Of a stretch of 64,000 bases of DNA, positions 32,431 through 42,772 are shown piece after piece; positions within the stretch are counted from its first letter, which is position 1; each line of letters begins with the position of its first letter. The stretch lies in assembly GCA_014218235.1 (NCBI GenBank), contig CM024758.1, forward strand, positions 70,566,206-70,630,205, written 5' to 3'. The position numbers and the translations under genes were made by a program. The notes under the pieces were generated by a model that was not told where the DNA came from, made no database searches, and saw only the letters and a list, made by a program, of their open reading frames with translations. The stretch comes from Colocasia esculenta (lineage: Eukaryota; Streptophyta; Magnoliopsida; Alismatales; Araceae).

Positions 32431-34404
32431 GTGTTATTTCGGTTGTCATTGCTCTCTCTCTTTGAAGAGATGAGCTGTCGTTGTTGACGGTTGGACTATC
32501 TGCGTTACAGTCTGCTTGGGCATTGCGGTCAAGGCGTCGTGCGCTTGGCCGTGTCTGGCTGTTGCGTTGGCCAGCTTGTCTAGTCGTTCGTTTCCAAGTT
32601 TTCTCGGCCGTGCGGGCAGACTTTTGTGTCCCCATGGCTCGGGTGGTCTGCTTTGTTCTTGCGCCCGGCGTGCTCTCACAGATGGTGGTCTAGTGAGTGT
32701 CGTGGTGCTCGGGGCTGTGCTTCGTATGGAAGTGTCAGTCTCACGTTGTGGTTTTGCCTCTCGCGTGTGGAAGAGACTCGTGTGTGTCTCCTTCCTCTGC
32801 TTTTCGTCGGTTGCTCGGGGTTGTGGTGCTCCACTATAGTGTGTATTTCCGAGGTGCGCACGTTGCGACCTTCTGGTGGAGTCACCTTCCCTAGAGTTGT
32901 TTTTGGTCGAGTTGTTTGCTCCCCTCGTGCCGTTGTTCCTGTATGGAACCGTTGGTCGTGGACCTGTTTGTGCCATTTTCCGTCGTAATGGTTTCTCGCT
33001 ACCTGCCAGGCTCAATTTGGGGCATTGGGTCCCTGTTGGTTTGGTGCGAGGTAGTATTGTTTTCTTGTTGGGCCGCTCGTGTGAGCGTTATGCCGCTGTG
33101 CATTGGTTTTTCGTGATTGGCTTGCTCGTGCAAGCATTGTTCCATTGTATGCTTGGTGGTGCCTCGGCTTGTGCCTTGGAGGCTTTTCGTGGCATCGTTT
33201 TGGTGTTTTTCCTCTCTATCGGTCGCGATAGAGGGGGTGCTTCTTGCTCCTGCACGCTAGGGAGTCACTATGGCTTTTGCTCCCTATGCGGCAGAGTCGT
33301 GTGCTCCGTGTTTTGGGTGCTTCTTGGAGCGGACGTGGGGTTGCGCTTCTGAAGAAGTTGTCAATTTTCTGTGTGTTTCTGTCGTGGGTCTCTGGTGGAG
33401 AGTCCCCTTCGGAGGGCCCTGTGTTGTTTCGAGCAATTGGTGCAGTTGCGTGTGCTGCACCTTGAGCGTTTCTTCGATGTTCGTGTTTGTTTTTCGTGCC
33501 TTAAGGGCTAGGGCCGGAGTGGCCTGTTGTGCCCTTTCAGGCTTGTAATCCTTTGCGCGTGGCTTCGGCAGGCCTCTGGTGGGGAGTCCTTCCTGTTAGC
33601 CCGTAGTGTTGTTTCGGCCGTTGGTGCACTTGTGTTACGCTTCGTTTAGTTATATGCTTTCAGTAGCACTATGTGCTCATGCTCGAGTGTTTTGATTTTG
33701 TGCCGTTTGGAGCCCTGGTACATTGTGTTGTACCTTGGGTGGCTCCTCGTGCTTGTGATAGCACGATGTGTGGTACCGTGTGTCTTGATCATGAGCTTCG
33801 TGCATCGTTTCATGAGTTTGCTCGGTGTGGAGGCGTTGAGCTTTCTACCTCTGGGACACTTGGTGCTGGCCTGTGCCCTGTGGTTGTACCGATATCGCTG
33901 TGGGGTGGCTGCTTTGCCTTGTCTAGGTAGCCCTATGGTGGTACACCAGGCTCTGGTAGTGGCCAGTGTCCAGGTTTTTCCCCCTCGCTTGCGGAGCGTA
34001 TTCGGTGGAGGTACCCTGCCTCGGTTTGGGTCCCTCTGAGGTTTGTGTGTTGATCTCGACCTCTGCGGTTGTTCGGTTCCCGTGTGGTTGTGTGTCTTTT
34101 CGTGGTTGGCACGTCGGCACCCACGCCTCTGTGTGCGCGTGCCGGGTGTGCTGCCAACCCTTCGTTGGTTTTCTGTTGTGCGTGGTGTTGGTGAGTCTAG
34201 AAGCCGATGGCGGAGTCTCCTGTCGGTTCATCTGCTGACAGTGAGGCCTATTGGCTTGCTAGTACTCGACCATGGGGTTTGTCGACGTTGTGAGGTGCTC
34301 GGCTTTGGCTTAACCTCAGACGTATTCCGTGTTTCCGTCGCAGTGTGCCACGTTGTGGAGCGCGTGACTCCCAGTTTTGTGGCTCCGCGTCCATTGGTGT
34401 CCTT

Positions 34405-34535
34405 GTCGGACAACGAGGAAGGTCTGGGTGAGACCTAGTGGCGACAGTGGATGCCGTTTCTGTGTATTCAGGTTTCTCCGCGTGCGTTTGCTGTCCTTGT
34501 CGGACCGCGAGGAAGGTCTAGGGAGACCTAGTGGT
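34405..34535 (+). repeat. tandem repeat with GGTCT/AGACC hairpins, interior 1
   Basis: Two units of about 95 bp contain TTGTCGGAC(A/C)(A/G)CGAGGAAGG, then GGTCT(G/A)GG(T)GAGACC (a small hairpin) and CTAGTGG(C/T)GACAGTGGA. Interior 2 has the matching pair at about 41195-41335. Confidence 0.8.
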
Positions 34536-34706
34536 GACAGTGGACGTTTTTTCGGGTGTTGCGGATCCCCCGCGAGCGTGATGTTGCTCTGGTTCTTGTC
34601 GCTCGCGTGGTTTCTTGGTTGGGTGTGACCGGTGCTAGCTGCTGCTAGTAGCGTGGGGCCGTTCCCTGAGTGTCGTGCTTGACTCTCAGGTAGTTCTTGT
34701 GTGGTT

Positions 34707-34833
34707 GTCAGCAACGGTGTGCTCTATCGGATTTTGTTGGCGATAGAGTGAGTTGCTGACCAGCGTTTCTTATGTTGCTGTCGGCAACGGCGTCCTCTGT
34801 CGGGTCTTTCTAGTGACAGAGTGGGTTGCCGAT
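34707..34833 (+). other. pair of two-stem hairpins with compensating differences
   Basis: Hairpin A (34707-34760): outer GTCAGCAAC/GTTGCTGAC, inner CTCTATCG/CGATAGAG. Hairpin B (34780-34833): outer GTCGGCAAC/GTTGCCGAT, inner CTCTGTC/GACAGAG. A-T pairs in A are G-C pairs in B at one position of each stem. A third simple hairpin CCAACAG/CTGTTGG with loop TGAGGT follows at about 34843-34862. Confidence 0.85.
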
Positions 34834-35253
34834 CGGTTGGTCCCAACAGTGAGGTCTGTTGGTGGCTGCAGCCGTGTATTTTTTGGCTGGCGTTTTCCGC
34901 TGTTTGGGCCGATTTTGCGTCGCTCGACACCGGTGGGATTGTCGTTCTGTTTGGGCGCCCCACGTGCGGCTGGAGTGAGCCATGGTTTCTCGGCTTGGTG
35001 CTCCTGGAGTGTTGGAGCATGTTGTGAGCTGTTGGGTTTTCGATTCTGTGCTCTCCGTGTGCTTGGAACCCGTTGTGTGAGCCATTGGTTTTCCAGCTTC
35101 GTGAGTTCCACGCATGTTTAGTGGTGCGATTGTTGCCATGAGGAAGTCGTGTTGAGACTTAGTGGCTTATTCGCATTGGTCTTGTGTTTGCTCCCTGTGT
35201 TTCTTTCGTGCCTCGGGATCTTCTGGCTTGTCCCAATTTCGAGGATGAAATTG

Positions 35254-35270
35254 TTTTAAGGGGGGTAGAA
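35254..35270 (+). promoter_or_regulatory. LARD polypurine tract
   Basis: TTTTAAGGGGGGTAGAA lies directly before LTR2. The preceding AATTTCGAGGATGAAATTG is a relic of the end of chromovirus pol. Confidence 0.88.
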
Positions 35271-38037
35271 TATAAGACCCGACTTTCCTTCCGACGTCTG
35301 GGATGACTGGCCACTGACGCGTCCAGGCTGGGTGACGCGTCGGCGTGTCGCATCGGGGGTGCCCGATGCAATAGTCATCCGTGTCACGGCGAGTCTGTAC
35401 GTCGCGTTCTTGTCGCGCCCGGGTTGCCCGTCGCGTTCTTGTAGCGCCCGGTCAACGGGTCGCGATAGCGTTTTGTCGTGTTTCACTGTGCGGTCATCTG
35501 ACGCCTGTCAGAGGGGCAGGCGTGTCAGTACGGCTTGTCGCATTGTCGCGGCGCCCTTGAGGGGCGCGTTCTTGTCGCGGTCCGTGGACCCGTCGTGTTA
35601 AGGTTGTTAACATGACGGGGAGGTCCGTTGCATTCTGGGTGCCGGGGGCTCAAGGCGCTGACCGGTTACCCCTTCCCCCTCTCTCTCCTCTTCTTCCCTT
35701 TCCCCTCTTCTCCGGCGATGGGGGAGTTCCCCTCCGGCGATCCGACCGTGGAGCGACCGGCAGGTCCGTGCGGAGTGGCGGAGCAGCTTTGTGGAGCGAG
35801 AAGGAGGCGGCCGTGCGTCATGAAGGCCCTTCGTGGGTTCGGTTCTTCGTAACCTGTAGGGATTCTTGTGCCCTTCCCAATCGGGTGGATCGGGAGTCCT
35901 CGGGGTTTTATAGTTAGCTTTATAGCTTTCCCCATGCTCCCCTCCCTGTGTGTGCATGTTTGTATGGTTCTGGGCGGCCCGGGTTAGAGCATCTTGTGGT
36001 CTGCCTCCCGACTGATGTCGCGGCCGTGGTGCGCGTCACGACATCAGTAGAGGCGTCACCCCGGTCGGGCGTGACCTTATCGCGGCGCACTTGGCGGTCA
36101 CGATAAGGGGTTGCTGTCGCGACCTGGTTTCCCATCGCGACAGGGAGGTTGTCGCGACACGCCGCCCCGTTGCATCAAGGCTATTGTCGCAACGCCCTTC
36201 CCCATCGCGATGGCATTGTGACGGCCTGTGGGGGTGCGACAGTTCCTGTGCTACCCGGGTGGTTTTCGTGGCCGTTTTGTGTGTCAGTGTGTGCCCAGGG
36301 CAGGCTTTGCCCTTAGGACCTTCCGGTAAGGGAACGTGGCTGGCTGCCTCTCCGCGTTCAGTGACCGAAGGTGACACCTTTGTGTCCGTGTGCTGGCAGT
36401 GGTGCTAGGAGGGTCGCGTCTGTCTAATAATCGATTGACTGGTAGTCAATCGATTATTAGCAGAGCGACGGGTTTCCGTGCTAGCTGATAGTGTTCCGAG
36501 ACTCCGGCTTTTTCGTACGTGGTTGGTGGCCGGCAACCCTGTTGAGGTTTGTGCGTGCTTCTTGCCTGCTGAGCTTGTCGCGGTTACAAGCCAGCAGTTT
36601 GGCGTGGTTTTGTTGTGCTGCCCCTCCTGTTCGCCCAGTGCTTGGCACTTCAAGGCTTGTCCCGTTTAGAGGTTGTCTCCGTTGCCTGGGACCCCTATCA
36701 TCGGGAGCCTTCGAGGGAGGTATCGGGGCTATGAGTGTGCTCGAGTTGGAAGCCGACAGGGCGGACTCTAGAGCTGAGGGGAAAACGTGGTTTGGATAGC
36801 GGCGTTGAGTCATTTGTAGAGCTCTCTTGTCTGGGTCTGGGACACCGAGGGGTTCGGAGTGCTTTTCTGGTGCAGACCAGATAGTCCTTTGTCTCACTGC
36901 CTCGCTCTACGTTGGTTCCAGAGCCGTGTAGGGAGATCAGGCGTGAGGCTGCAGCTAGGCCAGGCTGCGCTGTTGCGTGTGTTGTGTGTTCTTGGCGGCT
37001 CTGTCTCGCCCTCGTGCAGGGGCGGACGCAGGAGCTAGGCTAGCGAGCAGAGCGTGTGGACCGCGGATCCCCTCTCTTGGCTGCTAGCGGCGGTGGCTTG
37101 GTTGTTGTTGCTGTGACGACGTTCCGAGAGTTCCTCGTTGCCCGAGCTGTACGGCAGTTACAGCTTGGCTGTGTCTAGTCTCTGTGGGTGTCATTGGTCT
37201 GGCCTTGGGCAGACCCGTGTTTCTGGTGGTCCCGCTCGGTTTCCTCTCGATACCGTAGTTCCGTTCTTGGGTGCCAGTCCGTAGTGGCACCGGCGTGTAT
37301 GGTTCCTGACCTTGAGTGGGTTCTGGGGCTGGGGGTTCTGCTTGTGGGCCCTCGACTCTGTGGAGGTCTAAGGTCGCCGTGCTTGCGTTGAGACGTCGTT
37401 CTCACCTGGTTGTGGCGTGGTCTCGGTAGGTGTGCCGAGAGTTGCCTCCGCTGTGTGCCCGACTCCGTTGGTTTTCGCGGGAGTCGTGTGTGTGGCCCGA
37501 CCTCAGTTGGTGGTCGTGGTGTTGTGTTGTTCTCTTCCGCTGCTTAGTAGTATCATGCTGTAGGTGTTACTCGCTTTACAAATTTCTAGTGTAGTTTCAT
37601 GTTTTTGGAGTTCCTGCTGCTCTGGCCGGTGCGGGACTGGTAATCCCTACTGGGCCTGTTCACGAGGCTCAACCCCCTACTTCTTTCAGCTAGGGGCTCG
37701 TCGTCGTAGGAGCTCGGTGCCGGACGGGTTGCAGATGGTGGCTGTGCGCCGTGTGTTGTCAGCAGCAGTGAGAGCGAGCCTTGTGAGCTCTTGTAGCCTG
37801 AGTGAGCTGAGAGCTGTGTTTTGCAACCTCGGGGTATGCCCCTTAAGGACTGCACTTTTTCTTGTACCTGTGCTTTTGCTTGGGACGCGTTGTACAACCC
37901 TTTTCTATAATGTACAGATTATTATAGTTATTTGAACTCAGTACATATCTCACTAGACTTTTTCATATAACCCTTCCGGGTCTTCGGATCTGTGGGTGGC
38001 GGCGCGACCCTCGGTGTCCCTGGCGAGGGTTCTGACA
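35271..38037 (+). repeat. LARD LTR2 (2,767 bp)
   Basis: It starts TATAAGACCCGAC (TG changed to TA) and ends GGGTTCTGACA. It aligns over its whole length with LTR1, with many small indels and CG to TG/CA differences. It sits inside the insertion rather than at its end. Confidence 0.9.
36425..36459. other. perfect 16-bp inverted repeat, LARD LTR2
   Basis: TAATAATCGATTGACT and AGTCAATCGATTATTA are separated by GGT, giving a perfect 35-bp stem-loop with a three-base loop. It is the longest perfect palindrome I noticed in the window. Confidence 0.95.
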
Positions 38038-38057
38038 GGTTGGTATCAGAGCGTGGG
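38038..38057 (+). promoter_or_regulatory. LARD primer-binding site 2 (tRNA-iMet)
   Basis: TGGTATCAGAGC at 38041-38052, identical to PBS 1 and placed identically after LTR2. Confidence 0.93.
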
Positions 38058-38653
38058 TCTATTGTGATTTGTGATGAGTTAATAACTATGGCTGTCCCAA
38101 GAAAGGTACTAGTACGCTGTGACACCGTCCGACTAGTGTTAGGCTTGTTCTTTCAATTGTTTTGCAGGCTTGCAGCTTCCCTGCATGGTTCGTGTTCGTG
38201 TTGCAGCAGGTTGCAGTTGTTGTTGTGCCGCGTGCTTGGCAAGTGTGGTCGCTCGACGTGTTCGTGTCGTAGCGGCACGGTTGGCGCTGGACTCGCTGGC
38301 AGTGGTCTTCCTTGTGTGGAGGACGCTTGCAGGCAAGTCCAGGTACGGTGCTCCTGGTAGTCTTCGTCGCATTTGAGTGTGCGTGTGTTGCGAAGGCTGA
38401 GAGAGCCTGCGTGTGTGTGGCCTTCACTGGTGTAGAGTTGTTGTCTGCAGAACCAGTCGAAGTGTCCCTGCCTTGTTGGCTGCCCTTCTGTTGTTGGGGT
38501 GAGTGCTGTGGTTGTTGTGTGTTTGGCCTTGTGTGCCTGTGCACTGTGCTCGGGACGCCGAGCTGAGCAGGTGCTTTGTGTGCTGTGTTGCATCGCTGGT
38601 TGAGTGCTGCGACACTTGTCTGGGTTTGTTGTCAGCCTGGTGCTTACTGGTCT

Positions 38654-39225
38654 GAACTCTAGTGAGGTGCTCCTAGAGTTGTTCTCTGTTGGTTCTGTTG
38701 GGAGTGAGGTTCCCAGAACTATGTTGTGCCCGTTTCTGGTTGCTGTTGCGCTGCCTCGAGGCTGAGGTGCATCGCTTGGTTGCCCTGTGTTCTGGTGAGG
38801 TTTCCCAGATCCATTTATTATTGTCTTGGTGAGGTTTCTCTCAGGATTGCTCTGCGCTCGTTTCTGCCATGCGTGCTACCTCAGGGTTTGAGGTATGCTG
38901 CTTCTGTTGGTTTGGCTGGCGCGTTCTGGAGGGTTTTCCCAGAACGGTGCCTTGGTTGTTCTGGTGGAGGTTCTCCCAGGACCGGCTTGTGTTGTTTTTG
39001 CAGTTCTGCTGGCTGCAGTATCTTCTCTGATGGTCTATGTTGTTTGGTCATTGGGTTGTGCATTCTGGTGAAGGTTCTTCCCAGGATCGCCCTTTTTCGC
39101 TTCTGGCGGAGTTTCTTCCCAGGAGTGCTATGCGTTCGTTTCGGGGCACTGTTGAGTTGCCCCTGTGATTCGAAGTGTGCCGATTGGTTGGGCTGCGTTC
39201 TGGTGAGGTTCTCCCCAGAGTTGCT
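38654..39225 (+). repeat. hairpin array TTCTGG...CCAGAA, interior 2
   Basis: Same order of hairpins as 31855-32430. The second hairpin, damaged in interior 1, is complete here: GTTCTGTTGGGA pairs with TCCCAGAAC around AGTGAGGT (about 38692-38720). Confidence 0.85.
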
Positions 39226-41444
39226 TCGCGTTATTTCGGTTGTCGTTGCTCTCTCTCTTTGAAGAGATGAGCTGTCATTGTTGCCGGTTGGACTATCTGC
39301 GTTACAGTCTGCTTGGGCGTTGCCGGTCAAGGCGTCGTGCGCTTGGCGTGTGTCTGGCTGTTGCGTTGGCCAGCTTGTCTAGTCGTTCGTTTCCAAGTTT
39401 TCTCGGCCGTGCGGGCAGACTTTGTGTGTCCCCATGGCTCGGGTGTTTGCTTTGTTCTTGCGCCTGGCGTGCTCACAGATGGTGGTCTAGTGAGTGTCGT
39501 GGTGCTCGGCTGGCTGTGCTTCGTATGGAAGTGTCAGTCTCGCGTTGTGGTTTTGCCTCTCGCGTGTGGAAGAGACTCGTGCGTGTCTCCTTCCTCTGCT
39601 TTTCGTCGGTTGCTCGGGGTGGTGGTGCTCCACTATAGTGTTGTATTGCCGGGGTGCGCATCGTTGCGACCTTCTGGTAGAGTCACCTTCCCTAGAGTTA
39701 TTTTTGGTCGAGTTGTTTGCTCCCCTCGTGCCGTTGTCTGTATGGCACCGTTGGTCGGTGGACCTGTTTGTGCCATTTTCCGTCGTAATGGTTTCTCGCT
39801 ACCTGCCAGGCTCAATTTGGGGCATTGGGTCCCTGTGGTTTGGTGCGAGGTAGTATTGTTTTCTTGTTGGGCCGCTCGTGTGAGCGTTATACTGCTGTGC
39901 ATTGGTTTTTCGTGTTTGGCTTGCTCGTGCAAGCATTGTTCCATTGTATGCTCGGTGGTGCCTCGGCTTGTGCCTTGGAGGCTTTTCGTGGCATCGTTTT
40001 GGTGTTTTTCCTCTCTATCGGTCGCGATAGAGGTGGTGCTTCTTGCTCCTGCACGCTAGGGAGTCACTATGGCTTTTGCTCCCCATGCGGCAGAGTCGGT
40101 GCTCCGTGTTTTGGGTGCTTCTTTGAGAGGACGTGGGTGTTGCGCTCCTGAAGAAGTTGTCAATTTTCTGTGTGTTTCTGTCGTGGGTCTCTGGTGGAGA
40201 GTCCCCTTTGGAGGGCCCTGTGTTGTTTCGAGCAATTGGTGCAGTTGCGTGTGCTGCACCTTGAGCATTTCTTCGATGCTTCGTGTTTTCGTGCCTTAAG
40301 GGCTAGGGCCGGAGTGGCCTGTTGTGCTCTTTCAGGCTTGCAATCCTTTGCGCGTAGCTTCGGCAGGCCTCTGGTGGGGAGTCCTTCCTGTTAGCCCGTA
40401 GTGTTGTTTCGGTCGTTGGTGCACTTGTGTACGCTTCGTTTAGTTATATGCTTGCAGTAGCACTATGTGCTCATGCTCGAGTGTTTTGATTTTGTGCCGT
40501 TTGGAGCCCTGGTACATTGTGTTGTACCTTGGGTGGCTCCTCGTGCTTGTGATAGCACGATGTGTGGTACCGTGTGTCTTGATCATGAGCTTCGTGCATC
40601 GTTTCATGAGTTTGCTCGGTGTTGGAGGCGTTGAGCTTTCTACCTCTAGGACACTTGGTGCTGGCCTGTGCCCTGTGGTTGTACCGATACCGCTGTGGGG
40701 TGGCTGCTTTGCCTTGTCTAGGTAGCCCTATTGGTGGTACACCAGGCTCTGGTAGTGGCCAGTGTCCAGGTTTTTCCCCCTCGCTTGCGGAGCGTGTTCG
40801 GTGGAGGTACCCTGCCTCGGTTTGGGTCCCTCTGAGGTTTGTGTGTTGATCTCAACCTCTGCGGTTGTTCGGTTCCCGTGTGGTTGTGTGTCTTTTGTGG
40901 TTGGCACGTCGGCACCCACGCCTCTGTGTGCGGGTGGCGGGTGTGCTGCCAACCCTTCGTTGGTTTTCTCTTGTGCGTGGTGTTGGTGAGTCTAGAAGCC
41001 AATGCGAAGTCTCCTGTCGGTTCATCTGCTGACAGTGAGGCCTATTGGCTTGCTAGTACTCGACCATGGGGTTGTCAACATTGTGAGGTGCTCGGCTTTG
41101 GCTTAACCTCAGACGTATTCCGTGTTTCCGTCGCGGTGTGCCACGTTGTGGAGTGCGTGACTCCCAGTTTTGTGCTCCACGTCCGTTGGTGTCCTTGTCA
41201 GACAACGAGGAAGGTGGGTGAGACCTAGTGGCGATAGTGGATGCCGTTTCTGTGTATTCAGGTTTCTCCGCGTGCGTTTTCTGTCCTTGTCGGACCGCGA
41301 GGAAGGTTTAGGTGAGACCTAGTGGTGACAGTGGACGTTTTTTCGGGTGTTGCGGATCCCCCGCGAGCGTGATGGTGCTCTGGTTCTTGTCGCTCGCGTG
41401 GTTTCTTGGTTGGGCTGATGACGGTGCTAGCTGCTGCTAGTAGC

Positions 41445-41472
41445 AAGGGGTCCGAGAGGTCGGGTCGTTACA
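41445..41472 (+). other. anomalous 28-bp right terminus of the LARD
   Basis: AAGGGGTCCGAG...GTCGTTACA lies between the end of interior homology and the target duplication. The end GGGTCGTTACA resembles the LTR end GGGTCGCTACA of the chromovirus in this window. Its reverse complement TGTAACGACCCGACC also resembles the LARD LTR start. Confidence 0.75.
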
Positions 41473-41970
41473 ATTTTTCTGACAATTTCTTCATTAGAAA
41501 GAGCTTTTCCTAATGAACTTAAACCAACTATTATATTTGAGAATCGTCTATACATTTGGGTGATATTTTCATTAGGTAGTATTTTGAACTGTTCATATTG
41601 GGAACAAGAATATATATTCTAGTTTGCTTTACTTTATTAGTTCGTTCATATGTTACCTATAGTTTATCTCACATTTCCTTACAGTTTTACAGGCAGATAG
41701 TCTATTAAATTCTATTTTAGATAATGCACAATATAAATAATTCTTAACTATATAGTTTAGGGACATATTTCTTTTATCAGCTATAGATAGAGCAGAAGTA
41801 CCATCAGCAAGTATAGTAAAATCACCTTGCTCAATTACCTTCCACAGATCAAAACTCGTGCCTCAGATGAAGCATTCCATTCTCATCTTCCAGTACTAGT
41901 AATCTTCACCATCGAAGAATGGTGGCCTTGTAACAGACTGTTCTTCATAGTTGTGACCTTCAGCTGCCAT
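41473..41970 (-). pseudogene. Copia-B gag N-terminus
   Basis: The gag start is ATG 41970 on minus, about 33 bp from the PBS, reading MAAEGHNYEEQSVTRPPFF and DGEDY and then hitting in-frame stops. Copia gag typically has RPPxFxGxxYxxWKxRM here. The segment near 41610-41473 gives RFSNIIVGLSSLGKALSNEE, the UBN2 core that continues at 28460. Several stops between confirm decay. Confidence 0.82.
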
Positions 41971-42002
41971 CTCTTCTCAAATCGTTTGATTCTTCTAAGA
42001 AG

Positions 42003-42021
42003 ACCTCACTCTGATACCACT
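42003..42021 (-). promoter_or_regulatory. Copia-B primer-binding site (tRNA-iMet)
   Basis: On minus, AAGTGGTATCAGAGTGAGG follows the LTR end GATCCAACA. TGGTATCAGAG matches the initiator Met tRNA. Confidence 0.9.
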
Positions 42022-42760
42022 TGTTGGATCGAGATAGAGCTAATGATGTCCTAGAGGGGGGTGAATAAGACTTCTTTGCACCTTTAAAAATTTATCTGAA
42101 AATAGATAACACTAAATAGTGATGTTAGTACTTAGTGTAGTGTGTGAAACAAGTGAAATACTTGGCGGAAACAATCACACAAAGTGCACAAAAATGTTAT
42201 CCTGGTTCGACCCTTCCCACATGGAAGTCCTACGTCCAGTCCCCAAGAACCACTTGAGATTTCACTAACTGCCAATAACACTTGGCCTTCTCTCAACCTG
42301 AGAGGTATTACAACCCACTTGCTCCCAAGCAAGTCTTCCATTCACTAAGAGACAATACAAACACCTACAACCGCAGGTCTTCCCTTCTCAAAAGGGGCAA
42401 CACAGAGAACAAACCCCCTGCTAGTTACAATCACTAAAAAGAGTACAATGTGTCTGCTCAAGGGGTGAGCAAACACAGAAATCAGAAAGAGAGACAAAAT
42501 GAAAAAGGATTGCTCTAACTCTTTCTGACTCAAAAGGTGGTGGACTGAGAAGATCTAGAATACAATATCCATCCAAGAGAAAAGACTTCAGAATGTAGAG
42601 AGCTTGGAAGTCGAAGCTTGAAGCAGTAGGCTCTCTTCAGATCTTGTGAGCTTCTCTCTTTCCCTTTTCTGTAGAAGGTGTGGTTGTGTATCCTTGTTGT
42701 GGTTCTTTCTTTTGTTTTCTTTGATTGGTGTTGGTGTGTCATGCTATTTCAAACTTCAGC

Positions 42761-42772
42761 TCCTATATATGT
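42761..42772 (-). promoter_or_regulatory. candidate TATA box of Copia-B LTR
   Basis: Minus-strand ACATATATAGGA, the strongest TATA-like match downstream of the inverted-repeat array and upstream of the U5 block. Confidence 0.55.

Larger units (their letters stand above)
31242..35270 (+). other. LARD interior 1, non-coding, hairpin-rich (4,029 bp)
   Basis: The interior lies between PBS and PPT. The sense strand is strongly G/T-rich and poor in A. No gag, protease, RT or integrase motif is found in six frames. ORFs up to about 190 codons exist on both strands, but interior 2 does not keep them in frame. What recurs are short inverted repeats with loops containing TGAGGT. The best guess is a genomic RNA that is packaged and copied in trans. 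Confidence 0.85.
38038..41444 (+). other. LARD interior 2, non-coding, truncated on the right
   Basis: It is homologous to interior 1 from the PBS to about 34660, ending at the shared GCTAGCTGCTGCTAGTAGC (about 41426-41444). The last 600 bp of interior 1, including the two-stem hairpins and the PPT, have no counterpart. The hairpin array is retained at 38654-39225. The longest frame (39313-40059) is broken in interior 1. Confidence 0.88.
28461..41472 (+). mobile_element. LARD: non-coding LTR element, LTR-internal-LTR-internal
   Basis: A 13.0-kb insertion in Copia-B gag is flanked by exact 5-bp duplications ATTTT (28456-28460, 41473-41477). The gag frame is restored by removing it with one duplication. 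Structure: LTR1 28461-31241, interior 1 31242-35270, LTR2 35271-38037, interior 2 38038 to about 41444, then a 28-bp tail ending GTTACA. A PBS follows each LTR and a PPT precedes LTR2. No retroviral domain is encoded in any frame. Long LTRs plus a non-coding interior of about 4 kb match the LARD class. The bases around the PPT (AATTTCGAGGATGAAATTG) resemble the end of chromovirus pol, suggesting a Tekay-like parent. Confidence 0.88.

Noticed and set aside
32446..33015. Long ORFs in the LARD interior (for example 189 codons on minus here, 248 codons on plus at 39313-40059)
   Set aside because: The second interior does not keep these frames, composition is skewed so stops are rare, and no known domain or motif is visible.
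28461..41472. Giant DNA transposon with terminal inverted repeats (TGTAA...TTACA)
   Set aside because: The inverted match is only about 14 bp, while two LTRs, two tRNA-Met PBS, a PPT and a 5-bp duplication mark an LTR retroelement.
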